Below are positions 24,119-37,600 of a DNA stretch of 64,000 bases, in pieces. Where the stretch lies: assembly GCA_009192285.1 (NCBI GenBank), contig CM018603.1, forward strand, positions 5,267,613-5,331,612, written 5' to 3'. This stretch comes from Morchella semilibera (Eukaryota; Ascomycota; Pezizomycetes; Pezizales; Morchellaceae). Each line of letters starts with the position of its first letter. Within the stretch, counting starts at the first letter, position 1. A program made the position numbers and the translations under genes. Under the pieces are notes generated by a model. The model searched no databases, was not told where the DNA came from, and saw only the letters and a program-made list of their open reading frames with translations.

Positions 24119-26697
24119 GTCGGCCAGTATCCTTATTCATTCTGCATAGAGAACTTCCATAAACTAGGTTTTTATTCATTTCACGATTAGGTTTGTATGT
24201 GTGTAAAAACCTCTACCACAGCAGCCCGCCTGCCTGATTTCCTGCTTACACGCTTAGGCATGTATTTGGCTTAGGTGCTTGATTTCGTACTCTGTCGGTA
24301 CAGTACGTATACTACAGATGTGTACTTACAGGCTGACTACAGTACGGTGCTGTCCTTGATTCCATTCATGCACTGATTCCATGGTCTACACGTATATTAC
24401 AACATGCTGTGGCGCGGTGCATGATTGGTTTGCTCTGCTGGATTCGCTGCTCACCTCCCCGATTAGTACACGTCTGAAGCGGGGAGAGTTTGGGGCGGCT
24501 GTAGGAATGAATTCTAGAGCTCAGAGTTAGTAGGATTAGCATCAGGAGGAAAACTCAGACCATTATTCGCATTAATTGCAGTGCTCTCCCGGCCCCGTGG
24601 TCACATGACGAAAGCGCTGAGACAGCGGAAAAATACAGGACGAGAGGTATTAAGCAGGTCCCATCCTTATCAGATTCAAAGGAATACGACCAAGGAGTGG
24701 TAGGCGACGGTTGTGTTCTCCCCCGGGGGGGGGGGTGGGTTGCGAAATTTAGTAGGACTTACAACGCCGCTCTTCCTCGCCGTGGAGACGCATGCGTCAC
24801 TACATGTACGCTCCCATTCCCTTCCCGACCGACGGGCGGTGGACAAGAGCTTAGCCACACACACACACCCCCCTCTCATACCCACCCGGCTAACTACACA
24901 CTCCTACATACAGCACCAACACGAACACCAGGGCTTATCCCAATGAGGCATTCCCCCGTACACCATGGCGGTGACACTCTCAGGGTTTGCCCAGGACCGG
25001 CAATAAGTAATCTCGTAGAGTGTACTTCTGTGGTCCTGAGGATCGAGGGGATATGCGGTGTTCAGGCAGCCCACTCTTTGTCAGGGTTAGGGTTTCCAGA
25101 GCCAGAATTCACCAGAACCTGCAGTCCCGGCCACATATGGTGTTGGTGAGAGTGCTATATATGGGCCACCCTCTGTTGGGCTCTCGGGGAGACTGGGGAT
25201 CTACTTGACATTCGAAGCAAGAGTGTTATATGAGATTCCTTCGAAGGCTGTCAAGACCCATCTCGAAAACGCCTTCCGGCGAGGATGAGGGCCCGGCCTC
25301 TTCATGATGAATTGCGGCAGTTGAAGGTATCGGAGTGTGAGCACCGTCCATCGGGTGGGGGTGAGTGGCATCTCATGATGCCACGACCCTCTCCCTCTGA
25401 CACATATCAACTATTATGGCGCCAAGATTGAAAGACACCTATGAATTATAGGGCCCGGCCTCCATTTCAAGTTAAATCCGATAATTGCTGTTTTGAAACT
25501 AATTTGGCGGGTATATGTCGTTCTTTAGGCATCAGGAACAAAACCTTCATGTATTGCAAACTCCGGGTTAGGGTTAGGGTTATGTCCTATTTTTCTTGCA
25601 AACATGGAAAGACATGTCCAAGTCGCGTCTTGTCTTTCCCCGTGCCCGCCAGTACACAAGGTGACGGCCGCGGGAACAGACAGTCTCGCCGGTAAAGAAC
25701 CTCCGGGAACAAAAGTCGAAACACAGGGTAAGAGCTAGCAACGACGGGCGCGGGACAAGAAAGCCTCACGAGAAAAAACACGGGCCTACCAAGGGGGTAT
25801 AAAACAATCCAAAACATACAAAACCTTCTTTCGCGACTTCGGCGAGTGGTGATCTGTGGTAATTATATTTGAGCATTCCTCCCGTGAGAGTACACATTCT
25901 GGCACTTTTGGTAAGTATATACCCGGGGTCGGTTAATACCGTCCCAGGGACTGAGTGAGCATGGAGTGCCAGACACTAATCTTCCTTTATTTAAAAGTAG
26001 TTCTGCGGTCATGACATTATCGTGGTTTGGCTCGTCAGGGTTAGGGTTTCTTGCTTACCATCAATGCGTGAGTTTTTTCTTTGCATCTAAAAAAAGGAAG
26101 AGGCGGTGAATAGTATATGCCCTGTTGCACCTGCCTGTGTATACGTGAATCCTGTATTCCGGATGCTTAGGTACCCATGATGGCAATAGTGCCGGCCTAT
26201 AGAGCGTATAGAGGACGAGTTGTCGCCTGCGACTCATGCTCATGTTGGGCGGCTAGGGGGCTAGTGTCCTACTCCCCCGCGAAAATAAATGATATACCAT
26301 TAGCAGTACTGTGAATGGTACTGTCTGCCTCTGGCGACTTAAGAAACATCAAGCCTGTGACTGGTGGAGGCTTGAAATTTATATCATTATATGTAGCTTT
26401 GAGGGCTATAATAACGTCCAAGCTCCACTACTCGTCCCCACCGATGAAATAAACAGAAAATCTCTTTATGAGACGTTTTGCACCCTCCCGCCACCTCTCC
26501 CGCTTCCTATTTGCAATATCGGGGATTGCGGGGTGTTGTCTTTGCCTACCCGTTGCTTGTCCGGCAAGGCAGAGCCTGCTTATCCGTGTTCTTGCCGGTG
26601 CACCAACCTCGAGATTCCTCTACTGGAGGTACAGCAGCGCGATGAGGACATGGATGCATGTGTTGATGTGGATAATGTTTCATTGCATTGTATTAGA
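24119..26697. other. Gene-free stretch
   Basis: No supported gene. A short CA array lies near 24856-24870. Telomere-like GGGTTAGGG runs occur at 25566-25582 (three units), near 25083 and near 26038. Open frames at 24697-25149 and 26311-26775 have no domain and biased composition. Confidence 0.4.
25566..25583. repeat. Interstitial telomere-like repeat
   Basis: Three consecutive GGGTTA units. Similar two-unit tracts occur near 658, 25083, 26038 and 63980. Confidence 0.6.
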
Positions 26698-26925
26698 GGT
26701 AATCAAAGTCGGTTGAGGTGGGTGGATGAGGGTGCACGTGCGGGTGAGGTTCCGAGTACTAATTTTGACCAATAGAAAAGGTCATCCAGGGTCTGATTTT
26801 GAGTACCCCTTCGAAGTTTGGGTGGATGATTAATTGAGCTCGAGCATGATCCATGTTACCCGGGTTGTGAAAAAAATAAAATTTACATCATCGCATACAA
26901 GTAAGTCAAAACAATTATTATCAAT

Positions 26926-27009
26926 ATGGCAACAAATAACCAGTCTCTCCACAGCCTCTCTATTCTACTAGATAACACCAATGGGCCCGTTCCTGAGATC
27001 AATGCCTTA
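26926..27009 (+). pseudogene. Harbinger Myb/SANT-like ORF, first 28 codons
   Basis: The ATG at 26926 opens a frame of exactly 28 codons (MATNNQSLHS to EINAL) up to the CACTA insertion point. Removing the insert and one copy of the CTTA repeat brings this frame directly into the frame resuming at 42135. This is the 5' end of the gene split by the CACTA element. Confidence 0.75.
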
Positions 27010-27470
27010 CACTAGGGTACATTTTTTGTTAGGGGCGTGTGTAAGTGACACATGGGGTATGTGTGACTTACACACTTTGGCCCTAAGTCACACATCTTTT
27101 TTAGGGTCACACATGTTCTATGTGTTAGCCCGGGCCGCATGTGTTAATTCACACACACAGGCTGTGCATAATACACAAACACATATAATGTGTGTTGGTT
27201 CACACACTTAAAATATGTAAGATCTGCGAACACATATAATGTGTGTTAGTTCACACACGCGAATTGTGTATAATATATGAACACACAACGCATGTGTCAA
27301 CTCACACACGCGAACTGTGTATAGTTTATGAACACATAACGCATGTGTTAACTCACACACGCGAATTGTGTATAGTTTATGAACACATAACGCATGTGTT
27401 AACTCACACATCTAGCGTGTGTCTGCTTACACATATTATATGTGTAAGCTAGCTAGACGCGCATACACCA
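27010..27470. repeat. CACTA left subterminal repeat array
   Basis: Repeated short units such as AACACATAACGCATGTGTTA and CACACACGCGAATTGTGTAT, with ACACAT/ATGTGT palindromes in both orientations. Such arrays bind the element's accessory DNA-binding protein in plant CACTA elements. That role here is inferred. Confidence 0.75.
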
Positions 27471-27543
27471 TGCATGAGGCGTAATTAATTAATTAATATA
27501 ATTAGATCATTAATTCTATTATCTTTATTACCATTATGCATGT

Positions 27544-28836
27544 TTATTTGGATCGGAAAATTGCTGTATCCTTCCTTACTACATATTCTCTGCCTTCTTT
27601 TCGTAATAGCCCGATTAGCTCCCGGATGTCTTTCGACAAGATAACAATCTCTTTTGATCCTTCTTCAACACGATACAGTAACTTCCCATCTCTAGCTACT
27701 GGAAAGTCGCAGATCAATGCTAGTAATAGTTCATCCTTCCCTCTCTCACGCATACGGCCTCCCTGGTTATCTCGAATCAATTCTTCTACATAAGGGTCGA
27801 AATTTCCGGTGGTGTGCTGACGTCTGATCTTTTCACACAAGTCCTCTTCCATTTTAACTGTGAAAAACAGTATTACTTCTGCGAAACGGGTCTGTCGAAT
27901 TCTATCCACACGTGTCTCGTATCGAATATATGAAGTTGATCTCGTTTGATTTGATCTCTTCCACTCTGTAGGTGTTGTTTTGAACGCGTAGAAGTCTCCT
28001 CGACGGGGTGTGTTGTATTTAGCATGTCTAAACTGTTGGCAATTGGTGGGTATTCCCATACGATCAGCTTCATTTATCATATTCGCCTCCGAGACATTCG
28101 TGCGGTGCCCACGCCCACGTCCACGCCCTGTATTTACGATGTGTACTCCATTTTCGCCGTTTACCATGTCTTTCAGCAGAGTTCTCTCTTTTGTGGACAA
28201 TTTCCGGTTCTTTGATGGGCCGCAGAACTCTATTGTGTCTCTATTCTTATAGTCTTCGTGGTTCTCGATAGTTGATTTATTTGGTGGGATGCCTTTTTTG
28301 ATTTTATTCGCGAGGAATTTGGCCAGTTTGATATTCCCATCTGAATCTTCATCGTCATCTCCCGGGATTCCGTAGTCGATAACGTACGCGATGATGTTTT
28401 TTTGTTCTATCATTAGTAGGTTATTCGAGATGTTTTTGTTCGTTGAAACTCTTGATTTTGCCATTCCTGTAAGAGTACCACAGAATCTCTCCATGGCCCA
28501 TTGAGAGTAAACGAACATCGGACCCGCCCAGCGCAACACTTGTGGGACGTGAATTATCTTTATTTAATCATTAGTATTAATTCCAAAGGATAGGTGGTTA
28601 GGTACATGTAGCCTTACCTGGTGGAAGGTCGGAATACATGACTTTAATCTACTCCACTCTTTTTTGTAGTATCGATTCTCGTAATATTCCGAGAATCGCG
28701 TTATACGAGCCTCTATCTCATGGTGGTCCCCTTCTGTTATCGAGTAGTCGCAGCTTATCTGTATTGCTTCAACCAATGATATAAATTCGTCATAATCCTC
28801 GTCTGGTGGAACACCTTTGAGGTAGACCGGTCCCAA
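27544..28836 (-). pseudogene. CACTA Tnp2-type transposase, 3' exons
   Basis: Continues the transposase interrupted by the gypsy insertion. 28836-28618 reads GPVYLKGVPPDEDYDEF and on to CIPTFHQ. Intron 28558-28617 has donor GTAAGG and an ACTAAT branch site. The last exon, 28557-27544, opens IIHVPQVLRWAGPMFVYSQW, then AMERFCGTL, the conserved block late in Tnp2 proteins. The remaining 290 residues are charged, with a GRGRGRG stretch. The stop is at 27544. Confidence 0.75.
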
Positions 28837-29242
28837 TCTCAAGGAGGGGGTGGCGGTGTAGCTTTGTTCCACAGGGCACGAGGGGTGATAACGATACGAC
28901 CCAAGTATAAGGGAGGTATGGGGAAGAAGTCGAAGCGAACAGCGATAGTCACTAAAGAGGTAGAGACTATAAAGTATATTGAATACTAGTTACAGAAGAC
29001 GTTGCGTAGAGAGAAAAGAAGAAGAAAGAAACTACAGGAGTAGGCACCGTTGCCTCCCTTATATATCCAATATTTTCCCGAGCCAAGCCTGACTCATACA
29101 GTCGCGTAACCCCAAACATGACTCACATTCCTGCGTAACAGAAACCCATAGAACCTACTCTGACTCATCCCCACCTCCGAGCTTATAGTAATCCTATCCC
29201 TGCCAATCCTTCTAGCCCTCCGAGCCTAACGTATCCATGAAA
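28837..29242 (-). repeat. 3' LTR of gypsy element 1
   Basis: 406 bp; plus-strand sequence from TCTCAAGGAGG to ATCCATGAAA. Boundaries were set by comparing the two LTRs and the CCCAA flanks. Confidence 0.85.
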
Positions 29243-29289
29243 GTAGCCCCTCTCTTCAAGCGCGAGCTCCTGCGAGCCTTGTTTTCCCC

Positions 29290-29560
29290 CGGTCCTGGTT
29301 TAACGGGATAGCGTACATGGAAATTATCGACAGCAGCAGTCTGTTGATGGTAATCAGCAGGTTCCCACGTAGGGTCAGCATACCCCGTCCACTTCACATA
29401 ATACTGAAGTCCCTGTTTCCCATGATATCTCGAATCCAAAACCTCTTCGACTTCATATTCCTCTTCTTGATCAACAATAACAGGCGGGGGTGGTGGTTGT
29501 ATCTGCCCTGGTACAGGGTCGGTGGCGGCAAGGTCCAACAAGGAAACATGGAAGACGGGA
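29290..29560 (-). other. Chromodomain of gypsy element 1
   Basis: EEEYEVEEVLDSRYHG, then YYVKWTGYADPTWEP, the classic chromodomain pattern with its aromatic cage residues. Chromodomains on gypsy integrases read methylated H3 tails and steer insertion to heterochromatin (known for chromoviruses). Confidence 0.85.
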
Positions 29561-29699
29561 TGCATCTTCATCGAACTAGGTAGGTTTAATCGGTAGGCAT
29601 AGGGTGAAACAATCTCTTGCACGGGAAAAGGTCCCAGTCTTTTCCAATCGAGTTTCCTCGAGTTCCGTGAAGTCCGAATATTCTTCGCTGATACAAACA

Positions 29700-30720
29700 C
29701 CATGTCTCCCACTTCGTAGTGTGGGGCGGGAGTACGCTTTGTATTGACTGACTTCTCCTGTTGATCTTGGGCAGTCCGAAGTTGAGTTCGTAAATAATCA
29801 TGTAATTCCTTCATTTTGCCTGCAAAATCGTGGGCATCGAGACTCGGTGGAGTATTTTCTAATTTCCGTAGGTCCGTAGTAAATCGAGGGTGGTAACCAT
29901 AATTGGCGAAGAACGGAGTAGCTTTGGTGGAGGCTGACACTTGATTATTTGCTGCAAATTCCGCCATCGGCAACCACTTAGCCCAGTCGTCCTGTTGATA
30001 TGACACATACCCTCGGAGGTACTGCTCCATCACTGCATTCAGTCTCTCTGTTTGACTATCTGTCTCCGGGTGAAAGGCTGTTGACATTCTGGCTTCAACT
30101 TTCAACTGCTTGCAAAGGGATTTCCAGAACTTCGCGGTAAATTGGGTTCCCCTATCGGACGTAATATGTGTGGGTAGACCATGTAGCTTCCAAATGTGTT
30201 GCAAATATAGATCGGCTAAATCTTCCGCGTTGACCGTAGTATTGCAGGGTACGAGGTGACGCATCTTAGTAAGCCGGTCCACAACCACCAATATAGCATC
30301 GTAGCCTTCACTTTCCGGTAGACCCGTGACGAAATCCATAGATATCTCTCTCCAAGGTTGTTCTGGTATAGGTAGCGGTCGAAGTACTCCTAACTTCCCA
30401 TGTGTCGTTGGCTTACTTCGCTGGCAGATGTGGCAATTCCGAATATATTGACCAATGTACTCGTGCATATTTGGCCAGTAATAATCCCTGCTAACCAATT
30501 CAAAGGTTTTTTCTCTGCCAGGGTGTCCTGTCGAGGGGGCGTCGTGATATTGTTTCAGAATCTCCAGCCTCAGTGGTGCATAGTCGGGAACATAGATGCT
30601 CTCGCGATAAAGCAGGCGGCCGTCCACTTCAGTACATTCCGCTAGGGATATCTCCTTGCAGTGTTTTATATCTGTCTGCCGTAGGTCCAAAATCTTTTGT
30701 GGGAATGGGTCAGCTAAGTA
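29700..30720 (-). other. Integrase region of gypsy element 1
   Basis: Zinc-binding HHCC module (HPGREKTFELVSRDYYWP, then CHICQRSK) and catalytic core (ISMDFVTGLPES, ITSDRGTQFTAKFWK, with a downstream Glu-bearing block). Confidence 0.85.
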
Positions 30721-30999
30721 TCCTTCATCGAATAATTTCTGTAGGAGGGCGTTCTTTTCAGCGGGTTCATTTGCTAAAGAACCCGCTAACAAACTTAGCT
30801 TGGGATCCAAATTTTCCTTCTTCAAAACCGTTTGACTCTGATGCAACAATCTTTCATCCCCTTCCTCAGGGAGATCTCCTGATCTCCTAGTTAACGCATC
30901 CGGCTTCCCGCTCTGCCTCCCCGGTCTGTATTTAATAATAAAATTAAAACGCGACAAATATTCAGCCCATCGTACTTGTCTCCTGTTAAGCTGCTTGGT

Positions 31000-32210
31000 G
31001 GACATAAAATATTCAAGGTTCTTATGATCCGAAATAACCTCAATAGGATGTTTAGCTCCTTCCAACTCCGGCCTCTATTCCTCGAAACATCTAATTATCG
31101 CCAATAGCTCCTTATCGTAAATTTCGTAGTTGCATTCTGCAGGCGTATGTTTTTTAGAAAAGAACGCCACAGGGTGTAATTTTCCTTGTTCATCACATTG
31201 AGAAAGTATACCACCGGCAACATAGTCCGACGCATCTGTTTCCACCGTAATTGGTTTTTCGGGGTCGAAGTGAATCAAAATAGGGGCGGTGGTAAAGGCT
31301 CTTTTAAGGATTGGAATGCTACCTCTGCTTCCGAGGTCCACAAGAAGGGAACATTCTTTTTTGTAAGTTTCGTCAGGGGAGATGCAAGTTTCGAAAATCC
31401 AAAAATAAAGCGGCGGTAGAAATTGGCAAAGCCCAGAAAGGCTTGCACATCCTTAACCGACCTAGGGATAGTCCATTCTTGTACCGCCGATACCTTATGA
31501 GGATCCATGCGAATGCCATTGGGTTCGATAATCAACCCAAGGTAGGTAGTGCTTTGAGTATGGAATTCGCATTTCTCTGGTTTCAGCAGAATTCCGTTCT
31601 CCTGTAGTACTCCCAATATTATTTCACATGTCGTTCGTGTTCCTCGAGGGAATCGCTATATATAAGAATGTCGTCCAAATATGCAGTGCAAAATTGATCC
31701 AAATGTTCTCGGAGGCAGTCATTAATAAAATGTTGAAAGGTAGCGGGAGCATTGGTAAGACCGAATGGCATCACGGTATATTCGAAGTGACCATAAGGGT
31801 CCTAAACGCCGTCTTCCACTCCTCCCCTTCGGCCATACGAATTTGATTATACCCCTGTCGTAAATCCAGCTTAGTATACCACTTGGCTTTTGAAAGCCGG
31901 TCCAAAGTTTCCCGAATCAATGGTAGGGGGTATCGGTTCTTGACCGTCAGCTCGTTTAATCCTCGATAATCTACGCAGAGACGAAGAGACCCATCAGCTT
32001 TCTTAACAAATAATACCGGCGCCCCAGCTGGAGACGAACTGGCGCGGATAAAACCCTTAGAGAGATTCTCCTGAATATAGTCCCTAAGTGCAAGCAACTC
32101 ATCCCTAGACATGCCATAAGGAGGGCCAAATGGAGGCTCCTTGCCTTCCTTTAGAGGTATCTTGTGGTCATAGGGGCGTCGAGGCGGTAAATCCTGGGCG
32201 AAGGCTTCAT
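31000..32210 (-). other. Reverse transcriptase and RNase H region of gypsy element 1
   Basis: [20 protein letters not shown] and [16 protein letters not shown] identify the polymerase; [17 protein letters not shown] and [17 protein letters not shown] identify RNase H. The region is interrupted, as the element is no longer intact. Confidence 0.85.
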
Positions 32211-32499
32211 CGAACATATTCAACCGATTATGATAGCGTTCGGGGATCTTTTGTTTCCATCCGTCCTTTGGGGCGTCTTGAAGAGCCTTCTCAATCTCGT
32301 ACAATGTTATACTGCAGATCTGTAATTGTTTGCGACGAGCGAGGCGACTGAAAGGACGGGGCCTATCATATAGGTTGGAGGCTTTATTCCGGAAATAGTT
32401 CGGGGGTAACTGTAGAGTTGCAGTTCTTTTTACAGAACTCGGAGTCGAAGGCAACCGTATTATCTTTAAATTTAAGAGTGGCATCGTGATGTTGTAGCC

Positions 32500-34227
32500 A
32501 AGGGATACCAAGAACTAGGGGGTACTGTCCCAGCTTGGTAAAAAAAGGGGAATTTGTTCTTGATGAGAGCCGATAAGTAAAGGTACACGGCATATCGAGG
32601 TAATTTGTCCGGATGCAATAGGTCTCTCATCGATCACCTCAAGAGTACGAGGTATTTTAAGGGGGAGAAGAGGAAGCTGGTGATGGCGCGCAAAGGTTTC
32701 ATCGATAAATGCGAATCCCGAGGCACCAGTATCAATCATAGCATAGGTGGAAATAGAGTTCTTATTGTGAGCAATGTTACAAGCTACAACTAAGTGGTCT
32801 CCATTTAATTCCTCCTCTGCCATAACCGAAACCGAAAACCCAGAAATAGAAAACGCAGATAAAGAAAATTCCTTTGAAGGTCCCTGGCGAGGGCCATGAT
32901 ACTGGCCAGGGACTACTGAAAACCCGAATTACCAGAGACAACACAATATCCGTAGACGAAGAAGAGGAAGAAATAGGGGCAGAAATCTCAATAGGAGCGA
33001 CGGGGGGAGCAGATAGGGCGGCACCTCTCATAACCGGAGGGGGGGCACGCGGGCGATTGCCTTGGGGGCAGTTGGCGAACACATGGTCAGGGGCGGCGCA
33101 GTAGGCACAGCGGCCATTCTCCATTCTCCATTTCTTTTCGGCGGGGGTGGTCTGTCGGCGGCCATGGGTAAACGTATATCGCCCTTCTGGTGGAGGACGT
33201 ATGGTGGGGCGGGCTTGGAGAGCTGATAAATCCATAGGGGCGAGGCCCCCTGGGGTGTGCGATGGATGTGGGGGGGCAGGTGAGGAAGCAAATTGTCCCA
33301 TTGGATTCCGATTGGCCTTATGGGCATCCTTTCTGGCCCGAATCCTATTATCCATGGTCATAAGCCTCCTTACATAGGCATCAAACCCCTCCATGGTGGT
33401 ATCCTGATATATCATTGCGTCCTTAAGATCGTCGGACAGTCCGTTTTCCAAGGCGTCCTTCTTGGCTTCCTCGTTGTAATCGAGTTGGCCCATAACACGC
33501 AGAATTGTGTAAGGTAGGTGGCGAAGTCTCCTTTGCCCTGGCGGAGGTTCTGAAGTTCCCTCCTGGCGGTACCTCGGGGGTCTGGATCCCCGAAGGAGGC
33601 TTCCAAAAATGCGACGAAGGTAGCGACCGAAGCGAATGGGGGAGCGTCTCCAGTGGCCATGGGAATAACTTGGTCCAACGCCTTTCCTTCCAACCGAGAA
33701 ACAGCGTAGAACACCTTAGCCTCCTCATTCAGGAACCTATCATGATTTACCCTGAGTTTGGTGCGGAGGAGATTAAGGAATCCAGGTAGCTCCCTACGGG
33801 TTCCGTTAAACTTGGGGGGGTCTGGGAATTTCTCGGAACGGAAGGCTGGAGGTGGGGCATTAACTGGGGGGGGTACTATTGGGGGTGGTGGTGGTGGTGG
33901 TGGTGGAGCTCGGGCCGCGGCGAGTTGGAATTCCAGGGTGCAAACCTGAGCTTCCAGAGCATCGGTGTGGTTATTGGAGGCAGTGAGTTGGTCCCTTGCG
34001 GTGGTCAACTCTTGCCTGGTTTGGGCGTGTAAATTTCGGCTAGCATCTCGTTCTGACTTCCATCGATCCCCTTCCCGTATAAGGGTTAGGAGATGTACAT
34101 AATGATAGTGTAGGTCCTCCACTGCTTCGAACTCTGTGAAGGTCTGAGGGATTTGGTACTGGCCATCGAGGGTGACCCCATCCACAATGGTGGCTGGGGG
34201 AGGAGGTGGAGGAGCCGGGGCGGACAT
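32500..34227 (-). other. Gag and protease region of gypsy element 1
   Basis: Proline-rich N-terminus, coiled region, retrotransposon gag core (PPKFNGTRRELPGFLNLLR), zinc knuckle (CAYCAAPDHVFANCP), then aspartic protease with MIDTGASGFAFID. Confidence 0.8.
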
Positions 34228-34261
34228 GGTTGGGTGCAGTGTGGATGACGACGTAACGTAA

Positions 34262-34666
34262 TCTCAAGGAGGGGGTGGCGGTGTAGCTTTGTTCCACAGG
34301 GCACGAGAGGTGACAACGATACGACCCAAGTATAAGGGAGGTATGGGGAAGAAGTCGAGCGAACAGCGATAGTCACTAAAGAGGTAGAGACTATAAAGTA
34401 TATTGAATACTAGTTACAGAAGACGTTGCGTAGAGAGAAAAGAAGAAGAAAGAAACTACAGGAGTAGGCACCGTTGCCTCCCTTATATATCCAATATTTT
34501 CCCGAGCCAAGCCTGACTCATACACTCGCGTAACCCCAAACATGACTCACATTCCTGCGTCACAGAAACCCATAGAACCTACTCTGACTCATCCCCACCT
34601 CCGAGCTTACAGTAATCCCATCCCTGCCAATCCTTCCAGCCCTCCGAGCCTAACGTATCCATGAAA
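34262..34666 (-). repeat. 5' LTR of gypsy element 1
   Basis: 405 bp, near-identical to the LTR at 28837-29242. The sequence just inside does not start with the usual TGG of a tRNA primer site. Confidence 0.85.
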
Positions 34667-37600
34667 CCCAATAAGCAAGTAAATAATTGCCACTCGGTGG
34701 CTGTCATTTCATGTATGTGCTCGAGGAAATTCCTAAGCAGTGGGCCGAATATTAAAGGGAAGGTTGAGGCGCTAATTATAATATAATTTCGATGTTAATA
34801 TAAAAATCAAGTCGATCCATTCGCATATATATATATATATTTGAACATTCGTGGAATAGAATATATATACCTCTCTGCAATCTCCTTGCTCATTTTTTCC
34901 CATTCTTTTAGGCTGATGTTGTAAGGGTCATCTGTTGCAACCACTTTTGCTTCCTTGTTTAGTTGCGATCTAGCCTTCTTCAATGCCTCCTCTTGTGCCT
35001 CTAGTCGCGCCTTTGCTCGCGCGAAGTCATCTCTCTCTTTTGCCCTTGCCTTTAATCTTGCCACTCGGCCCCGGTCACCATTTTCCCCGGATTGAGATGA
35101 GCAATTGCTTGACTCGTCATCAGCCTCGTTTTCATCATCTTGTATTGTGCCATCATTGTTGTCGATATCATCCTCAGCGGCCTCGTTTACCATCATGTCT
35201 GTTGATCTAAACTTCCCTCGCCAATGCTTGACTAAGGCGGGCATCACATTCTCGAACCATAGATGCATGGCATCTGGAGGGAAACTGCGGGGGAAGTCGA
35301 TGGATGATAATTGACTTAGGATCGACAGCCCGCGAACTCCGTATTTAGAGCGCATTTTGTTGATAGCACCTTTTGTAGCGATCTGTGTCGCTACAATACG
35401 GAACTCTTTGTCTGTTCTCATCGGCAGATCACTCCTATCCCATTCAGCCCATGGGAACCCAGACCCTCTCCTATTTTTGGCGGTTTCAGGCGCATCATCA
35501 GGTGGAGCAAAGGGACAATACAGTCCGCGGTTCCATACACCTTGGATTAAGCAAAACTCACAGTAACAATACGATCTGTTCCCTGTCACCTTCATAATCT
35601 TCTCTCTGGCGACCATATCCGCGCTTACTAGGCATATATACGCCCTCAATGTAAACACGCGCTCGTATCTTGGCAATGAAGCGGTTATTGAACCGTTAAA
35701 GGTTTCTTGTATTCCGCGTTGTAGAGTTTTAAACTCTGTGATCAATGGATATAGGTATGAATCCAGGTCTTTGGGGTTCTTTAGACCCGGTATAAACCCT
35801 ACAGATAAGACGTTTTGGCGCTTTGATCTTATATTTGGTGGAAGGTTTAGACATTGTAGGACAATAGGCCATATAGTGAACTTCACTTTAGCTTTGAATA
35901 CCTATAAACACCAAATACTATAAGTAAGATATCTATAAATTAAACTATTGGATTGGCCGTTTAGTACCTGAACACCATCTGTCGTGAGTACGAAACCCAA
36001 GTCTGTCCCCGCAGCGAATAAGCCCTTATCGCTTTTTAAATTATAGAATAATTCACTCGTCCAGAAATCGGTGTAATCGTCTAAACAGAGTATATTTAGT
36101 TAAACCCACTTGTTCATGTATAATTTATTTTATTGTAGATAGGAATATACATCCATACCTTCAGCTTCAGCTTTTCTTCTGTAATTTACCATAGTTGCTG
36201 CCTGATCGGGGTCGGAATACCATATCTTAATCCGGTGAATCAGAGGAATATAGTCATGTGTCGCGTATGGTTCCTTCCTTCCTTCCATGTCTTTCCACCG
36301 TTCTTCATGACATATATTGCATATGGGTAAATCTGGGTACATCGCGTATGACATGCAACTGTTCCTGCAACAATCGTATTGTATCGATTTCACTCCCGTC
36401 TCCCGCTCTATCCATTTTTTAGTTGTTCTGTAGTCCCACGCCGAATGCCCTCTTGCGAAACTCTCCAATAAGGCTGTCCAGTCGGTACTAGCATCTCTAC
36501 TAAACCGATGGGCTAGCTTCAGATCGTGTATGGAAACTGACATTCTCTCTTCCGTTGACAAAGTAAACTTCTTGTTTGTATAGTCAAACTCTTCCTGCTC
36601 ATCTCCCTCTGAGCTCGTCTCATCTCCTCGGCCATTGACAGTTCTTTGCACGGGTTCTATTATATCACTACTACCACTCGACGATGCATCTGGTTGCTGC
36701 TCATCTATTGGATTTGGTACCACAAATCCTCTCCGCATTTGACCTACTGCGTCGCTCGACTGCCCAGATCCATCGCTTAGTTGATCTTCCACGCCTGTGT
36801 CATCGTACAATTGTTCTCTGATTGGTTCATCATAAACGCTAGATGTATCCGCCTCATATTCCATATATACATGGGTTGATGGTGTTTCCGGTGGTGATGA
36901 CGCATATTGGGGGGTTTCCGGATTTGCTGGTCTATGACTCGGCGGTGTTTCCACCTGCGGGGCCGGTAGTGATGGTGGAGTATTATGATCGGCGTCCTCA
37001 TCACTGCTAGATGTTCTCACTATCTGATTTCCATCGTCTCCATCAGAGGAGTCGGATTTTCTAGTAATATGACGATCGGTATCACTTGATGTTTCACGAC
37101 GCTTTGTAATCTTCTCAATAAATGTCGAGTCTGAGCCATCATCGCTTGTTTCCATGTCGGGATCCGGGGCCAGAGTCCGCCGTGTTAATCTTCTGTCTTC
37201 TGTGTCGCTCGACTCATGCATATGTCTCCTAGTGTGTCGTTGTAGCTGATTATCAGTTTCACTAGATTCGTAATGTAGTCTTCTCTGGCGCGCGCTTGGT
37301 GCTGGTAGTTCTGGTTCGCTAGAAATACATCTTGGGAGTTCTGGTTCGTCTGACCCGTCATTTCTCCTCCGCCGGCGGGTAGGGGTTTGTTGTATATCGC
37401 TTGATATATTTCTGTGATCTTTCAGTCGATTTTTGATTGGTGTAACACCTCCAGTATCACCTGATATTGTCAATTTTCCTATATTTGTAGCTCGCGAAGT
37501 CGTTGGCTCTTCTATTTCGCTTGTTAGGGCGGAGCGGGGGTGTTTTTTTTTTTTTAGTCGTTCCAACTGGCTCATGTTCACTTGACATATCACACGAATT

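Larger units (their letters stand above)
28837..34666 (-). mobile_element. Ty3/gypsy chromovirus, full length, broken
   Basis: 5.83 kb with two LTRs of 405-406 bp and a CCCAA target duplication (28832-28836 and 34667-34671). It lies on the minus strand inside the CACTA transposase exon. In order it has gag with a zinc knuckle, protease, reverse transcriptase, RNase H, integrase and a C-terminal chromodomain. The coding region is broken in several places. LTRs differ at about 2% of positions, so it is a fairly recent arrival. Confidence 0.9.

Noticed and set aside
24697-25149. 150-residue open frame on +
   Set aside because: Driven by CA and CCC runs; no domain, and a competing overlapping frame shows equal bias.
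26311-26775. 154-residue open frame on +
   Set aside because: Overlaps the Harbinger terminal repeat at its end and has no recognisable motif.
27030-27460. Possible CRISPR-like array
   Set aside because: The repeats are short palindromes without uniform spacers, and the genome is eukaryotic; they are CACTA subterminal repeats.
28564-28872. 102-residue frame starting MEQSYTATPSLRL as a separate gene
   Set aside because: Its first residues come from the gypsy LTR; the rest is a transposase exon.
28856-34661. TG...CA boundaries for gypsy element 1
   Set aside because: They would leave identical sequence outside the left LTR; only the TTTCAT...TTGAGA limits give a matching target duplication.
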